Source: Novosphingobium sp. NDB2Meth1
GTDB lineage: Bacteria; Pseudomonadota; Alphaproteobacteria; Sphingomonadales; Sphingomonadaceae
Reading direction: 5' to 3'
DNA length: 64,000 nucleotides
Assembly (NCBI RefSeq): GCF_900117425.1
Contig: NZ_FPEH01000014.1
Coordinates: 186,001-250,000, forward strand
Part shown: piece by piece, positions 1 to 8,198 of the stretch
How positions within the stretch are numbered: position 1 is the stretch's first letter
Layout of the letters: each line of letters starts with the position of its first letter
Translations under genes and position numbers: made by a program
The notes under the pieces: model-generated
Told to the model about the DNA's origin: nothing
What the model saw: only the letters and a program-made list of their open reading frames with translations
The model's database searches: none

Positions 1-1814
1 AGCACATCGAGCGGGACGTTGCCGCCCTCGACCACCGCGTTGTCAAAGTCGCGCAGGTCATAGGCCTTGCCGAGCGCTGCCACGGCCCGCGCGCGCTGGT
101 GCAGGATTTCGCTGCGGCCGATGAAATAGCCGCAGGCCTGCCCCGGCCAGCTGCAATAGCGCTCGACTTCGCTGGTCACCTCGTCGTGGCCCGAGCCGTT
201 GGTATTGGCGAACCAGTCGATGGCCTGCTCACGGCTCCACTCGCGGGCATGCAGGCCCGTGTCCACCACCAGACGGCAGGCGCGGAAGGCGATCGACTGC
301 AGGTAGCCCAGCTTGCCCACCGGATCGTCGTCATAGGCGCCAAGTTCGTCGCCCAGCGTCTCCGAATAGAGCGCCCAGCCTTCCGAATAGGCATTGAATG
401 CCAGCATCGCGCGGATCGTCGGCAGCTGGTTCGAATACTCGCCCTGCCAGACGTGGCCCGGAATCGCCTCGTGGTGCACCAGCGTCGGCAGACTGTAGGT
501 GCTGTGGAGCCGCGTGGTGCCGAGATTGATCCACATCTTGCCGGGAATCGTCCCGTCGATCGACCCGGGACCGCCATAGGCACCCGGCGCGCCGGGCTCC
601 TCCGCGGGCGGCAGGCGCCGCACTTCGACATTGCCGCGCACCAGTTTGGAAAACGCGCGCGGCATTTGCGCGCGGATATAGGTCAGGCGCTTCTGGATGA
701 ACGCGATGATCTGCGCGCGGCCTTCGTCGTTGTCGGGGAACTGGAAGCGCGGGTCCTTGCCCAGCGCGGTCATGCGCTCGCCCACCGTGCCGCTGGTATA
801 GCCAAGCTTCCTGAGGATCGGGTCCATCCGCCCTTGCAACTCGGCCAGCGATTCGAGGCCCAGCTTGTGGATCTCGTCCGGCGTCATCCGCGTCGTCGTG
901 CTCGCGCGCAGCGCCCACGCATAGAACGCATCGCCGCCGGGCCGCGTGTGCATGCCCGCATCGCGCACCGCCAGCTTGCGCTGCGCGATGAGTTCGGCGA
1001 GTTGCGCCTCCAAAACGGGCGCGACCTGCTTCGTCACGATTGCGCGTGCGCGGCCAGCCCAGTCGCCCGCAATGCCCTTCTCGCGCGTGCGCCGCTCGAT
1101 CGATTCGACCAGCCCGCCGCCTGATCCCATCGCGGAAAGGCTCGCCCCCATCTGCCTGATCGCCTTGTCGAGCAGGAACGACGGCGCGATCACGCCCTGC
1201 GCCGCGGTCGCCCTCAGCCGCGCTGTCTCGCCCTCCAGCACAGCCGGGAACTGCGCCAGCCGTGCGATATAGGCTTCCGCGTCCGCCGAGGTGTTGATCG
1301 GATGGTCCGCATCGAGAAAGCGCGGCACGTCGATATAGGCGCCGACGTTCTGGATCACGACATAGGGCGTGTTGCGCCATCCGCCGACGGTGACGTCGCC
1401 ATAAGGCAGCGAAAAGCCGTCCAAAGCGGTGCGGTAGGCGCTCTTCACCACGGCAAGGCTGGTGCGCGTCGCATGATCGAGCCCGGCCTCGGGCATCGCT
1501 TCGACCCTCGCCAGGTCCGCGCGCACCAGTGCCGCCACGGCGGTCTGTCCGGCGGCGGAGCGATCCCCCAGCATGCCGCGCAAGTTGGCATGCGCGCCGG
1601 TGTCGAGCCCCAGCGAGGTTGCGCTTTCGGGGCTTAGCGCCAGCAGCCGCCACGCCGCATCGTCAAGCAGCGCGGCGGCAGCGGAAGGCGCGGCGGCTGT
1701 CTGGGCACGAACCGGCACCGCAGAGGCGGCGATCCCGGCAGCAAGGCCGGCGATCGCTTCGCGGCGGGTGAGGGAAGCGGAAAGGGCGGTGGAGTCATAG
1801 GCTTGCTGTGTCAT
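1..1814 (-). CDS. DUF885 family protein, Tat-exported (3' end outside window)
   Basis: The frame is open from ATG at 1814 to the window edge, about 604 codons, so the C-terminus is missing. The N-terminus has a Tat-like signal (TRREAIAGLAAG, Arg17-Arg18, then a hydrophobic stretch ending VRAQ), implying folded export to the periplasm. The DUF885 signature HHEAIPGH lies at about residues 447-454; its His-His-Glu and His resemble metallopeptidase zinc ligands. The family is annotated as putative carboxypeptidase-like hydrolases; the substrate is unknown. It is divergent from the acyltransferase gene, with 148 bp between them. Family assignment is firm; peptidase activity is inferred. Confidence 0.85.
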   Translation of the reverse strand, partial: MTQQAYDSTALSASLTRREAIAGLAAGIAASAVPVRAQTAAAPSAAAALLDDAAWRLLALSPESATSLGLDTGAHANLRGMLGDRSAAGQTAVAALVRADLARVEAMPEAGLDHATRTSLAVVKSAYRTALDGFSLPYGDVTVGGWRNTPYVVIQNVGAYIDVPRFLDADHPINTSADAEAYIARLAQFPAVLEGETARLRATAAQGVIAPSFLLDKAIRQMGASLSAMGSGGGLVESIERRTREKGIAGDWAGRARAIVTKQVAPVLEAQLAELIAQRKLAVRDAGMHTRPGGDAFYAWALRASTTTRMTPDEIHKLGLESLAELQGRMDPILRKLGYTSGTVGERMTALGKDPRFQFPDNDEGRAQIIAFIQKRLTYIRAQMPRAFSKLVRGNVEVRRLPPAEEPGAPGAYGGPGSIDGTIPGKMWINLGTTRLHSTYSLPTLVHHEAIPGHVWQGEYSNQLPTIRAMLAFNAYSEGWALYSETLGDELGAYDDDPVGKLGYLQSIAFRACRLVVDTGLHAREWSREQAIDWFANTNGSGHDEVTSEVERYCSWPGQACGYFIGRSEILHQRARAVAALGKAYDLRDFDNAVVEGGNVPLDV

Positions 1815-1962
1815 GAGCCGACCCTGCGCCAGCCGCCGCGCGCTGTCAAAGCCGGGCTGCGCAAGCGCGCGCCGGATGGAAAGATTCGAAAATGGAGCAA
1901 CCGCGCGTGGACTTGACGGCGCTTCTCCCGCCTTTCGAGGCAAACGAAGGAGATCGCCGTCG

Positions 1963-3108
1963 ATGGCTGGCCACCAACGCTATCGCTTGCTCGATGAACT
2001 GCGCGTTGTCGCGGCTGTGGCGGTGCTCGTCTTTCACATCGGCACGCGCGGCGGCGGCCCGCTGCTCCTGCCCAATGGCTTCCTCGCGGTGGATTTCTTC
2101 TTCATGCTCAGCGGCTTCGTCATTGCTGAAGCCTATGAAGCGCGCCTCCAGGCCGGCCTTACGTTCACCGGGTTCGCTGCCCGGCGGCTGGTGCGCATGG
2201 CGCCCGTTGCAGTGCTCGGCGCAGCCATCGGGGGTGCCTACCTTGTCGCTCGCGCCTTTGCCGCGCCCGCCCGCTCCGATCCGCTGATCGAGGTCGTCGG
2301 TGCCAATCTGCTCAACCTCATGATCCTGCCCAAGTTGTGGCACGGCCGTGCGACGGGATGGGAGCTGTTCCCCGCCAATGGGCCGCTGTGGTCGCTGTTC
2401 TTCGAAATCGCGATCAATCTGATCTGGGCCGCCTTCCTTGCCGGACGGAGCAGCCGGGTCCTGTGCCTCGTTGTCTCCATCAGCGCGGGGTTTCTCGTCG
2501 CGCTCGGCCTGCACTTCGGGTCGCTCGACATCGGCTGGGAGGCCATCTCGCTGGCAGGCGGCGCAGCGCGGGTTGGTTTCGGATTCGGCACCGGGTTGCT
2601 GCTGCACCGCATGCGAGCCGGGATACCGGCCATGGGGCGCCCGAGTGCGATCATGGCATTGACAGCACTCGTTTATTTCCTCGCTCTGCCGCTGCCCCTT
2701 CTGGGCTGGCAGCTGCTGATCGTGCTCGTATGCATGCCGGCTGTGCTGCTGGTCGCGGTCGCTGCCGGGAAGGAGCAAGTGCTTCCCGGCGGCACTTTGC
2801 TCGGCCGCCTTTCCTACCCGCTTTACGGGATCCACGTGCCGCTGCTGGCGCTCACCGCAGGCGCCTTGAAGTATGTCGGAGGCGGCGCGGGCGGCCATTG
2901 GACGGCGCTGCTGCTCGCTCCGCTGCTGCTCGTGGCGGCTTGGGCAGTGTTGATCCTGATCGACGAACCGGCCCGGCGCTGGCTCGCCCGGCGTATTCCG
3001 GCGAGCGCCGATTCGTCCGGCGGTACTCCCCAGCCGCAAACAGCGCGCCGGGTCCGCCGCACAGCAGCCGCCAGGCATAGCGCCCGCGGCCAACTGCTTC
3101 GGAACTGA
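1963..3108 (+). CDS. Acyltransferase 3 family membrane protein (OafA/YrhL-like)
   Basis: A 381-residue polytopic membrane protein with the acyltransferase-3 layout. An N-terminal segment with LLDELRVVAAVAVLVFHI carries the His of the putative active site, followed by a segment ending FFFMLSGFVI and about eight more hydrophobic helices. Such enzymes move acetyl or other acyl groups onto exported sugars, lipids or antibiotics. The start at 1963 is chosen because AAGGAG at 1947-1952 sits 10 bases upstream and the homologous sequence begins there; the frame is open back to 1813 but the extra residues look non-coding. No glycan gene is adjacent, so the acceptor is unknown. Confidence 0.85.
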   Translation: MAGHQRYRLLDELRVVAAVAVLVFHIGTRGGGPLLLPNGFLAVDFFFMLSGFVIAEAYEARLQAGLTFTGFAARRLVRMAPVAVLGAAIGGAYLVARAFAAPARSDPLIEVVGANLLNLMILPKLWHGRATGWELFPANGPLWSLFFEIAINLIWAAFLAGRSSRVLCLVVSISAGFLVALGLHFGSLDIGWEAISLAGGAARVGFGFGTGLLLHRMRAGIPAMGRPSAIMALTALVYFLALPLPLLGWQLLIVLVCMPAVLLVAVAAGKEQVLPGGTLLGRLSYPLYGIHVPLLALTAGALKYVGGGAGGHWTALLLAPLLLVAAWAVLILIDEPARRWLARRIPASADSSGGTPQPQTARRVRRTAAARHSARGQLLRN

Positions 3109-3210
3109 ACCTTGTTGCGCACGTCGGATGGTCGTTCGATCGCTATGTCCGGCGTGCTCCGGGCGTCCTCCTCTCCGCTTGCCCCAGCCTTGGTCAATAC
3201 CGACTCGGTT

Positions 3211-3243
3211 ATCACGTATAGTGAAATAACTATGATTCGTGAT
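3211..3243. promoter_or_regulatory. Inverted repeat in AT-rich region upstream of RTX gene
   Basis: ATCACG at 3211-3216 pairs with CGTGAT at 3238-3243, and ATAGT at 3218-3222 pairs with ACTAT at 3229-3233. It lies in an AT-rich stretch (about 3195-3300) that stands out from the GC-rich surroundings and precedes the RTX gene. It could be an operator or a transcript hairpin; there is no following T-run, so a terminator is less likely. Confidence 0.45.
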
Positions 3244-3336
3244 ACAGTAAATACGGAGTTAATAATTCAAAGAATCGGGCGTTAATTCCGGTTATTGGCG
3301 TCTTGTACGCAGGCGATACAAGTATTGGAGATTGAA

Positions 3337-3933
3337 ATGGCGACGATCAATGGAACCAAGGGCAACGATCTGATTTCTGGTACGTCGGGGGCGGATGTCA
3401 TTACAGGTGGCGCAGGCAAGGACGTCATTAAGGGCGGCGCCGGGAATGACGTGCTCTATGGCGGCGCGGGCAAGGACTTCCTCTACGGCGGCGATGGCAA
3501 CGATGTGCTCAAGGGCGGCGGTGGGCAGGATTCGCTCACCGGCGGCGCCGGGTCGGATCAGTTCGTGTTCCGTTCGGCAGAAGGCTTTGCACCGTTTTCG
3601 TTCAGCGGCGGCAATGGCGTGGCTCAAGTCTGGCAGTGGGTGATTGTTACCGACCTGACGTTCTCCGAAGGCGACAATGTCCGCATCACCGGGTTCGATG
3701 ATATCTTCGGTGCGCTCGGCCTCGGCCGCAAGGGCACCGGTTCCTACTTCATCGACGGGCAGGATGACGTCAACGCCATTGCGAACTTCCTGAAGGCGAA
3801 CCCGAGCAAGGGCAGCTACTACGAGATCAAGGGCGGCGCCTTCGACGGAACGACGTTCCTGCTGAACGATGCCAACGGCCACGTTCAGGCGCTCACGCTC
3901 AACAATATCCATCCGGACGCCATCGTGATCTGA
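3337..3933 (+). CDS. Small RTX (hemolysin-type calcium-binding) protein
   Basis: A 198-residue protein. Residues 4-75 hold about eight glycine/aspartate nonapeptide repeats (GGAGNDVLYG, GGAGKDFLYG and similar) that bind Ca2+ and fold as a parallel beta-roll outside the cell. The remainder is a globular C-terminal part ending in hydrophobic residues (DAIVI), as in type I secretion substrates; there is no N-terminal signal peptide. No catalytic domain is visible, so it looks like an RTX module without an enzyme. GGAG at 3327-3330 is 6 bases before ATG 3337; the in-frame start at 3295 has no ribosome site. No type I exporter is adjacent. Confidence 0.85.
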   Translation: MATINGTKGNDLISGTSGADVITGGAGKDVIKGGAGNDVLYGGAGKDFLYGGDGNDVLKGGGGQDSLTGGAGSDQFVFRSAEGFAPFSFSGGNGVAQVWQWVIVTDLTFSEGDNVRITGFDDIFGALGLGRKGTGSYFIDGQDDVNAIANFLKANPSKGSYYEIKGGAFDGTTFLLNDANGHVQALTLNNIHPDAIVI

Positions 3934-3949
3934 TGGGCTGCATGGGGGA

Positions 3950-3994
3950 GGGGCTGCGGCACGGCTCGCCGTTTGGCGGCCTGTGCCGCGCCCC
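3950..3994 (+). terminator. GC-rich hairpin after RTX gene
   Basis: GGGGC, a bulged T, then GCGGCAC (3956-3962) pairs with GTGCCGC (3983-3989) followed by GCCCC. It is a strong stem 17 bases after the RTX stop codon, without a clear T-run. It may end transcription or protect the 3' end. Confidence 0.4.
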
Positions 3995-4100
3995 GGCCCG
4001 CCCCTTCGCCAATGCATTCCGTCCACCGCACCATATTGAGGATGGCTTCCGCCCGGGCATCGGCTAATCTGCGTGCTCCACCCCGATGGGAGAGCGGCGC

Positions 4101-4460
4101 ATGAGCATTTTCGATCAGATTCTCGGCCAGATCAGCAGCAATGTCGATGTGAAGAATCTTGCCGCCAAGGTCGGCATCGATCCTTCGATGGTCGAAACCG
4201 CGATTGCCGGCCTCGCTGCGGGCCACGCCGCACCGACCGACACGGTCGAGACCGCCGCCGCCAACACCGGCATCGATGCCGGCATCCTGCAGCAGATCGT
4301 CGGCCACATCGGGGGCGAGGGTTCGCTCGCCAGCTTTGCGACGTCGCTTGCCCAGCACCCGGATGCTGCCGGCATGATCGGCAATCTGCTCGGCGGCAAG
4401 AATGGTGAAAGTCCGCTCGGCGATCTCGGCGCCCTCGCCTCGGGCCTGTTCAAGTCCTGA
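4101..4460 (+). CDS. Small helical hypothetical protein
   Basis: A 119-residue protein without signal peptide or membrane segment. The opening (MSIFDQILGQISSNVDVKNLAAKVGID) and the Gly/Ala-rich helical body with a C-terminal NLLGG...LGDLGALASGLF resemble small DUF937-like proteins, but I do not recognise a functional family. GGGAGAG at 4088-4094 supports ATG 4101 over the in-frame ATG at 4086. The gene is 13 bp upstream of a small membrane protein gene and probably shares its transcript. Confidence 0.65.
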   Translation: MSIFDQILGQISSNVDVKNLAAKVGIDPSMVETAIAGLAAGHAAPTDTVETAAANTGIDAGILQQIVGHIGGEGSLASFATSLAQHPDAAGMIGNLLGGKNGESPLGDLGALASGLFKS

Positions 4461-4473
4461 TCCTTTTTCCGGC

Positions 4474-4686
4474 ATGACGGACGCTGCCCTTTCGCTCGCG
4501 ATGCTTACCGCGCTCGCGCTCCTCGCGGGCGCGGTGTTTCTCTGGCGCAAGGGCGAGCGCCAGCGCCCGTCGCTGATGGCCATCCTCGCCGCCGTGATGA
4601 TCACCAATGTCGTGATCTGGTCGCTGCCGACGGCTGGCGGAGAGACCCTGACCACTGCGGCAGCACCTGTTGAAGGCAAACCATGA
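4474..4686 (+). CDS. Small two-helix membrane protein
   Basis: 70 residues with two predicted membrane segments (about residues 5-23 and 31-50) joined by a basic loop (WRKGERQRPS), then a short polar tail. I recognise no family. It begins 13 bp after the previous stop, and its last codons overlap the next gene's ATG (4683) in an ATGA junction, which argues for a real, translationally coupled gene. The start is ATG 4474 because the upstream in-frame codons overlap the previous gene in another frame. Confidence 0.6.
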   Translation: MTDAALSLAMLTALALLAGAVFLWRKGERQRPSLMAILAAVMITNVVIWSLPTAGGETLTTAAAPVEGKP

Positions 4687-5519
4687 CCGATCACATGGCC
4701 GGCAAGTCCATCGTCATCACCGGCGCGGGCGGCGGTTTTGGCCGCCTCGTCGCGCAGAAGGCCGCGACGCTTGGCGCCAAGCTAACCTGCGGCGATATCG
4801 ACCTTGCCGCCGCGCAGGCCACCGCGGATACGGTCACGGACGCGGGTGGCACCGCCATCGCGGTCGAGACCGACGTGCGCAGCCTCGCAGCGGTCAAGGC
4901 GCTTGTCGCCCACGCTGTCGACGCTCATGGCGGCATCGACGTGATGATCAACAACGCGGGCATCATGCCGCTCGCGTTCTTTTCCGATCACGAAGCGGCC
5001 TATGATGCGTGGGAACGCTGCATCGACATCAACATCAAGGGCGTGCTCAACGGCATGGTCGCCGCCTACGATCCGATGATCGCCGCCGGGCGCGGGCAGA
5101 TCGTCAACTTGTCCTCGATCTACGGCAACTTCCCGGTGATCGGCGCGGCGATCTATGGCGCCTCGAAGTCTGCGGTGAACTTCCTCTCGGAATCGCTGCG
5201 CATCGAAAGCCGGGGCAAGATCAAGGTGACCACGATCAAGCCCACCGGCGTGCCCACCACCGGGCTTTCCGGCACGGTGATCAATCCTGCCGCCGGCGTC
5301 GGCATCGTCGCGCACAATATGCCTGATTTCATGGATATGGTGCAGCAAATGGGCGCCGGCACCTTCCCCGCCGAACGCCTCAGCCCCGATGCCATCGATT
5401 ACGCCAGCCTCGCGCCCGAGCATATCGCCGATGCGATCATTCATGCGATCAACCAGCCTTGGGGCGTCTCGATTTCCGAAGTGACCGTGCGCGCGGCGGG
5501 CGATCATTTCGTGCTCTAG
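4683..5519 (+). CDS. Short-chain dehydrogenase/reductase
   Basis: A 278-residue Rossmann oxidoreductase. The dinucleotide loop TGAGGGFG is near residue 14, NNAG near 91, and the catalytic serine (NLSSIYG) precedes YGASK with the Tyr and Lys of the SDR triad. The size fits classical SDRs with a short C-terminal extension. The acidic residue after beta-2 (GDID) suggests NAD(H) over NADP(H). The substrate cannot be read. It is translationally coupled to the small membrane protein gene. Confidence 0.9.
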   Translation: MTDHMAGKSIVITGAGGGFGRLVAQKAATLGAKLTCGDIDLAAAQATADTVTDAGGTAIAVETDVRSLAAVKALVAHAVDAHGGIDVMINNAGIMPLAFFSDHEAAYDAWERCIDINIKGVLNGMVAAYDPMIAAGRGQIVNLSSIYGNFPVIGAAIYGASKSAVNFLSESLRIESRGKIKVTTIKPTGVPTTGLSGTVINPAAGVGIVAHNMPDFMDMVQQMGAGTFPAERLSPDAIDYASLAPEHIADAIIHAINQPWGVSISEVTVRAAGDHFVL

Positions 5520-5563
5520 GCCCTAATCAATTCCGCAGTGGCCGTCAGGTCCGAAGCGGTTCA

Positions 5564-5630
5564 GCCTCTCCCCACGGGCTTTTTGGCCTTTGTGCCGGAT
5601 CGACCCGATAAAAAACACTTGGGGAGAGGC
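5564..5630 (+). promoter_or_regulatory. Leader hairpin able to hide the TonB-receptor ribosome site
   Basis: GCCTCTCCCCA at 5564-5574 is the exact reverse complement of TGGGGAGAGGC at 5620-5630, which contains the Shine-Dalgarno of the receptor gene (ATG 5634). The loop between the arms is 45 nt and has its own CGGG/CCCG pairing. Folding would block ribosome binding, so this may be a translational switch. No known riboswitch class is recognised. Confidence 0.45.
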
Positions 5631-5633
5631 AGC

Positions 5634-7979
5634 ATGAAGCACTTGGCACGCGCCAATGGGGCGCGCTTTTTCAGGCTCTTGATGATGGGCGGGGCGCTTA
5701 TGCCTGTTGCCGCGCTGGCGCAAGCGCAGCCGGCCGATGCCGACAACACGGGTGAGGACCAGACCGCCGCCACCGGGGTCGACAACATCGTTGTCACCGC
5801 GCGCTTCCGCAACGAAAAGCTTCAGGATACGCCGCTCTCGGTCAGCGCGCTTAATGCGAACATCATCCAGAACTCGGTGCTGCTTGATGTGCAGAACATC
5901 CAGAAATTCTTGCCTAATGTGCAGCTCGCGCGCATTTCCTTCGCTGGCAATGCGCTCTCCGCCTCGATCCGCGGGGTGAGCTTCGCGGACCTTGAAAAGA
6001 CCTTCGACCCGGCCATCGGCATTTCGATCGACGGCGTGTTTCTTGGCACCAATACCGGCGCGAACGTTGATTTCTTCGATCTGGAATCGGTCGAAGTGCT
6101 GCGCGGTCCACAGGGTACACTCTATGGCCGCAATACCATCGGTGGCACGATCTCGATGCGTCGCACAAAGCCGACCGGCGAGCTCGGCGCAACGCTCCAT
6201 GGCCGCTACGGCAGCTACAACACCTACGATCTCGATGCGGTGGTGAACCTGCCAAAGATCGGAGATGTGGCCTCGGTCAAGCTGTTCGGCCTACTGCGCA
6301 AGAGCGACAGCTTCACCCGCAACCGCTATACCGGAGAGCGCGAGAAGGGCCGCGATTTCTGGAACGTCGGCGGCTCCGTCCTGTTCGATCTGGGCCCGGA
6401 TTCGACTGCGCAACTCTCGGTCGACTATCAGAAGGACCGCTCGGGCTATCCTTCCACCGTCAACCTCACCACGGCCAGCGGCCTACCTTTTGGTCTGGGC
6501 GGAAATATCTGCGATTTCACGCAGACCATATTTGCGGCGGTTCCACCGCTCAAGGACCTCGGCTGTGCGACGCAGGGCTATCTCAAGCAGGCCAATGAAA
6601 ACTACACGCTGGCCAACACCTCGCTGCCTTTCCGCAGTTATATTGACGGGTGGAATGGCTCCTTCGAGATCAACACCAAGATCGGTGGGTTCAAGCTCAC
6701 CGCGATCACGGGCTATCGCAACACCAGCGACGCTCTGCTGGAGGAAAACACCGGTGCACCGCCGATCCCTGTCGCACCCGGCGTTTCGCTGCCGTTGTTC
6801 GTCGCTGCGCGCGATCAGACCTATAAGCAGTTCAGCCAGGAAGTACGCATCGCGGGTAACCTGACCGACCGGATCGACCTTGTCGCTGGCGGGTACTACT
6901 TGCACACTGACTATTTCATCCAGCCCTTTCCCTACAACGGCAGCCGCGCCGCACAGGTCTATGTGCTCAATGGCCCGGCGCAGAGCTTCACCGCCGGGCA
7001 AAAGCTCGATTCCTTCGCGATCTTTGCCGAATCGATCGTCAAGTTGGGCAGCAATGTCCGCCTCACTGTTGGCGGCCGCTACACGTGGGAAACCAAGGAC
7101 TTCAACATCAATTTCACAGTACCCGGCGCGTTCAAGGCTGCTGCCAAAAAGACCTTCAGCGATCCCACAGGCCGCGTGATCCTCGATTGGAAGCCCACGC
7201 CAGATGTGATGCTTTATGCCAGCTGGTCGCGAGGGTTCCGTTCCGGTGGCTTCAATGGCCGCGCCACTTCGCCCACCTCGATCGGGCCCTACAATCCCGA
7301 GCGCGTTGACAGTTTTGAAGGCGGCGTGAAGAGCGAACTGCTCGGTGGGAAGCTCCGTTTCAACCCGACCGTCTTCTACGTGAAGTACAGCAACAAGCAG
7401 GAGGACATCATCCGTGCTGCTGGCGCCGGCACTGAAACGGTGGTGGAGAACGCCGCTTCCGCGCGCATCTGGGGCATCGAGCTCGACATGCAGGCGCGTC
7501 CCACGCCTGATCTCACGCTGCGTGCTTCGGGCGGTTACCTCAATGCGAAGTACAACTCGTTCCTCATCCCCGACCTTGCCAACCCCGGCCAGTTCCTCGA
7601 CGTCTCGGCCCAGCGCAACTTCCGCCGCGCGCCGAAGTTCTCGTTCAACGCCGGTGTCGATTACGGGGTGCAGGTGAGTTCGGCCAACCGGCTGACCTTC
7701 ACCCTCGATTATGCCTACATCGATGACCTCACAACCTCGCCGCTCGCCGACACGACCGGCCTGCGCCGCGACGTTATCCCGGCCTATGGCACGCTCGATG
7801 CCTCGATCGCGCTCATTCACGAAGGCAGCGCACTCAAGAACCTGCGCGTCTCAGCCTATGCCCGCGACATGCTAAACAAGGGCGGGCGGCTGTCCAACGT
7901 GCTCGATGCGGGGCTGTTCTACTTCGGTGTTGTTGCCCCCCGCCAGCAGTTCGGCGTGGAAGCGACGGTGAAGTTCTGA
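5634..7979 (+). CDS. TonB-dependent outer-membrane receptor
   Basis: A 781-residue receptor. A signal peptide spans about residues 1-30 (ending VAALAQA), then a TonB-box-like DNIVVTARF, a plug domain (VQNIQKFLPNVQ, FFDLESVEVLRGPQGTLYGRNTIGGTI) and a 22-strand barrel ending in Phe (VEATVKF). It imports a bulky nutrient using TonB energy; plug and barrel resemble the large sphingomonad receptor group whose substrates are mostly unknown. The start is ATG 5634, 5 bases after GGGGAGAGG. The next genes are a sulfotransferase and an SDR, and a hairpin at 7989-8029 separates them. Confidence 0.92.
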   Translation: MKHLARANGARFFRLLMMGGALMPVAALAQAQPADADNTGEDQTAATGVDNIVVTARFRNEKLQDTPLSVSALNANIIQNSVLLDVQNIQKFLPNVQLARISFAGNALSASIRGVSFADLEKTFDPAIGISIDGVFLGTNTGANVDFFDLESVEVLRGPQGTLYGRNTIGGTISMRRTKPTGELGATLHGRYGSYNTYDLDAVVNLPKIGDVASVKLFGLLRKSDSFTRNRYTGEREKGRDFWNVGGSVLFDLGPDSTAQLSVDYQKDRSGYPSTVNLTTASGLPFGLGGNICDFTQTIFAAVPPLKDLGCATQGYLKQANENYTLANTSLPFRSYIDGWNGSFEINTKIGGFKLTAITGYRNTSDALLEENTGAPPIPVAPGVSLPLFVAARDQTYKQFSQEVRIAGNLTDRIDLVAGGYYLHTDYFIQPFPYNGSRAAQVYVLNGPAQSFTAGQKLDSFAIFAESIVKLGSNVRLTVGGRYTWETKDFNINFTVPGAFKAAAKKTFSDPTGRVILDWKPTPDVMLYASWSRGFRSGGFNGRATSPTSIGPYNPERVDSFEGGVKSELLGGKLRFNPTVFYVKYSNKQEDIIRAAGAGTETVVENAASARIWGIELDMQARPTPDLTLRASGGYLNAKYNSFLIPDLANPGQFLDVSAQRNFRRAPKFSFNAGVDYGVQVSSANRLTFTLDYAYIDDLTTSPLADTTGLRRDVIPAYGTLDASIALIHEGSALKNLRVSAYARDMLNKGGRLSNVLDAGLFYFGVVAPRQQFGVEATVKF

Positions 7980-7988
7980 CCAAGTCGG

Positions 7989-8029
7989 AAGCGTGCTTTC
8001 CCGCGGTATGATGGAGAGGGCACGCTTTT
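7989..8029 (+). terminator. Terminator-like hairpin after TonB receptor
   Basis: AAGCGTGC at 7989-7996 pairs with GCACGCTT at 8020-8027, running into TTTT (8026-8029). The loop is long (23 nt) but partly structured. The position, 10 bases after the stop, fits rho-independent termination. Confidence 0.5.
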
Positions 8030-8198
8030 GCCGTCATGCATTTGATACCCACGCAGCGGATTCCAAAAGTCCATTAGCGCGTATCTGTAGTATACCCCAG
8101 TAGACCCATAGCCTTGAGGCCCCGTGATGAAGCACTTATCACAGTTGCATCCTGAATATTGAGTTGGGTCTATCAGATCGCAGAACAGGGCTTTCAGA

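Noticed and set aside
331..1653. Long alternative minus-strand frame inside the DUF885 gene
   Set aside because: It is out of frame with the Tat signal and the HHExxPGH motif; an artefact of high GC.
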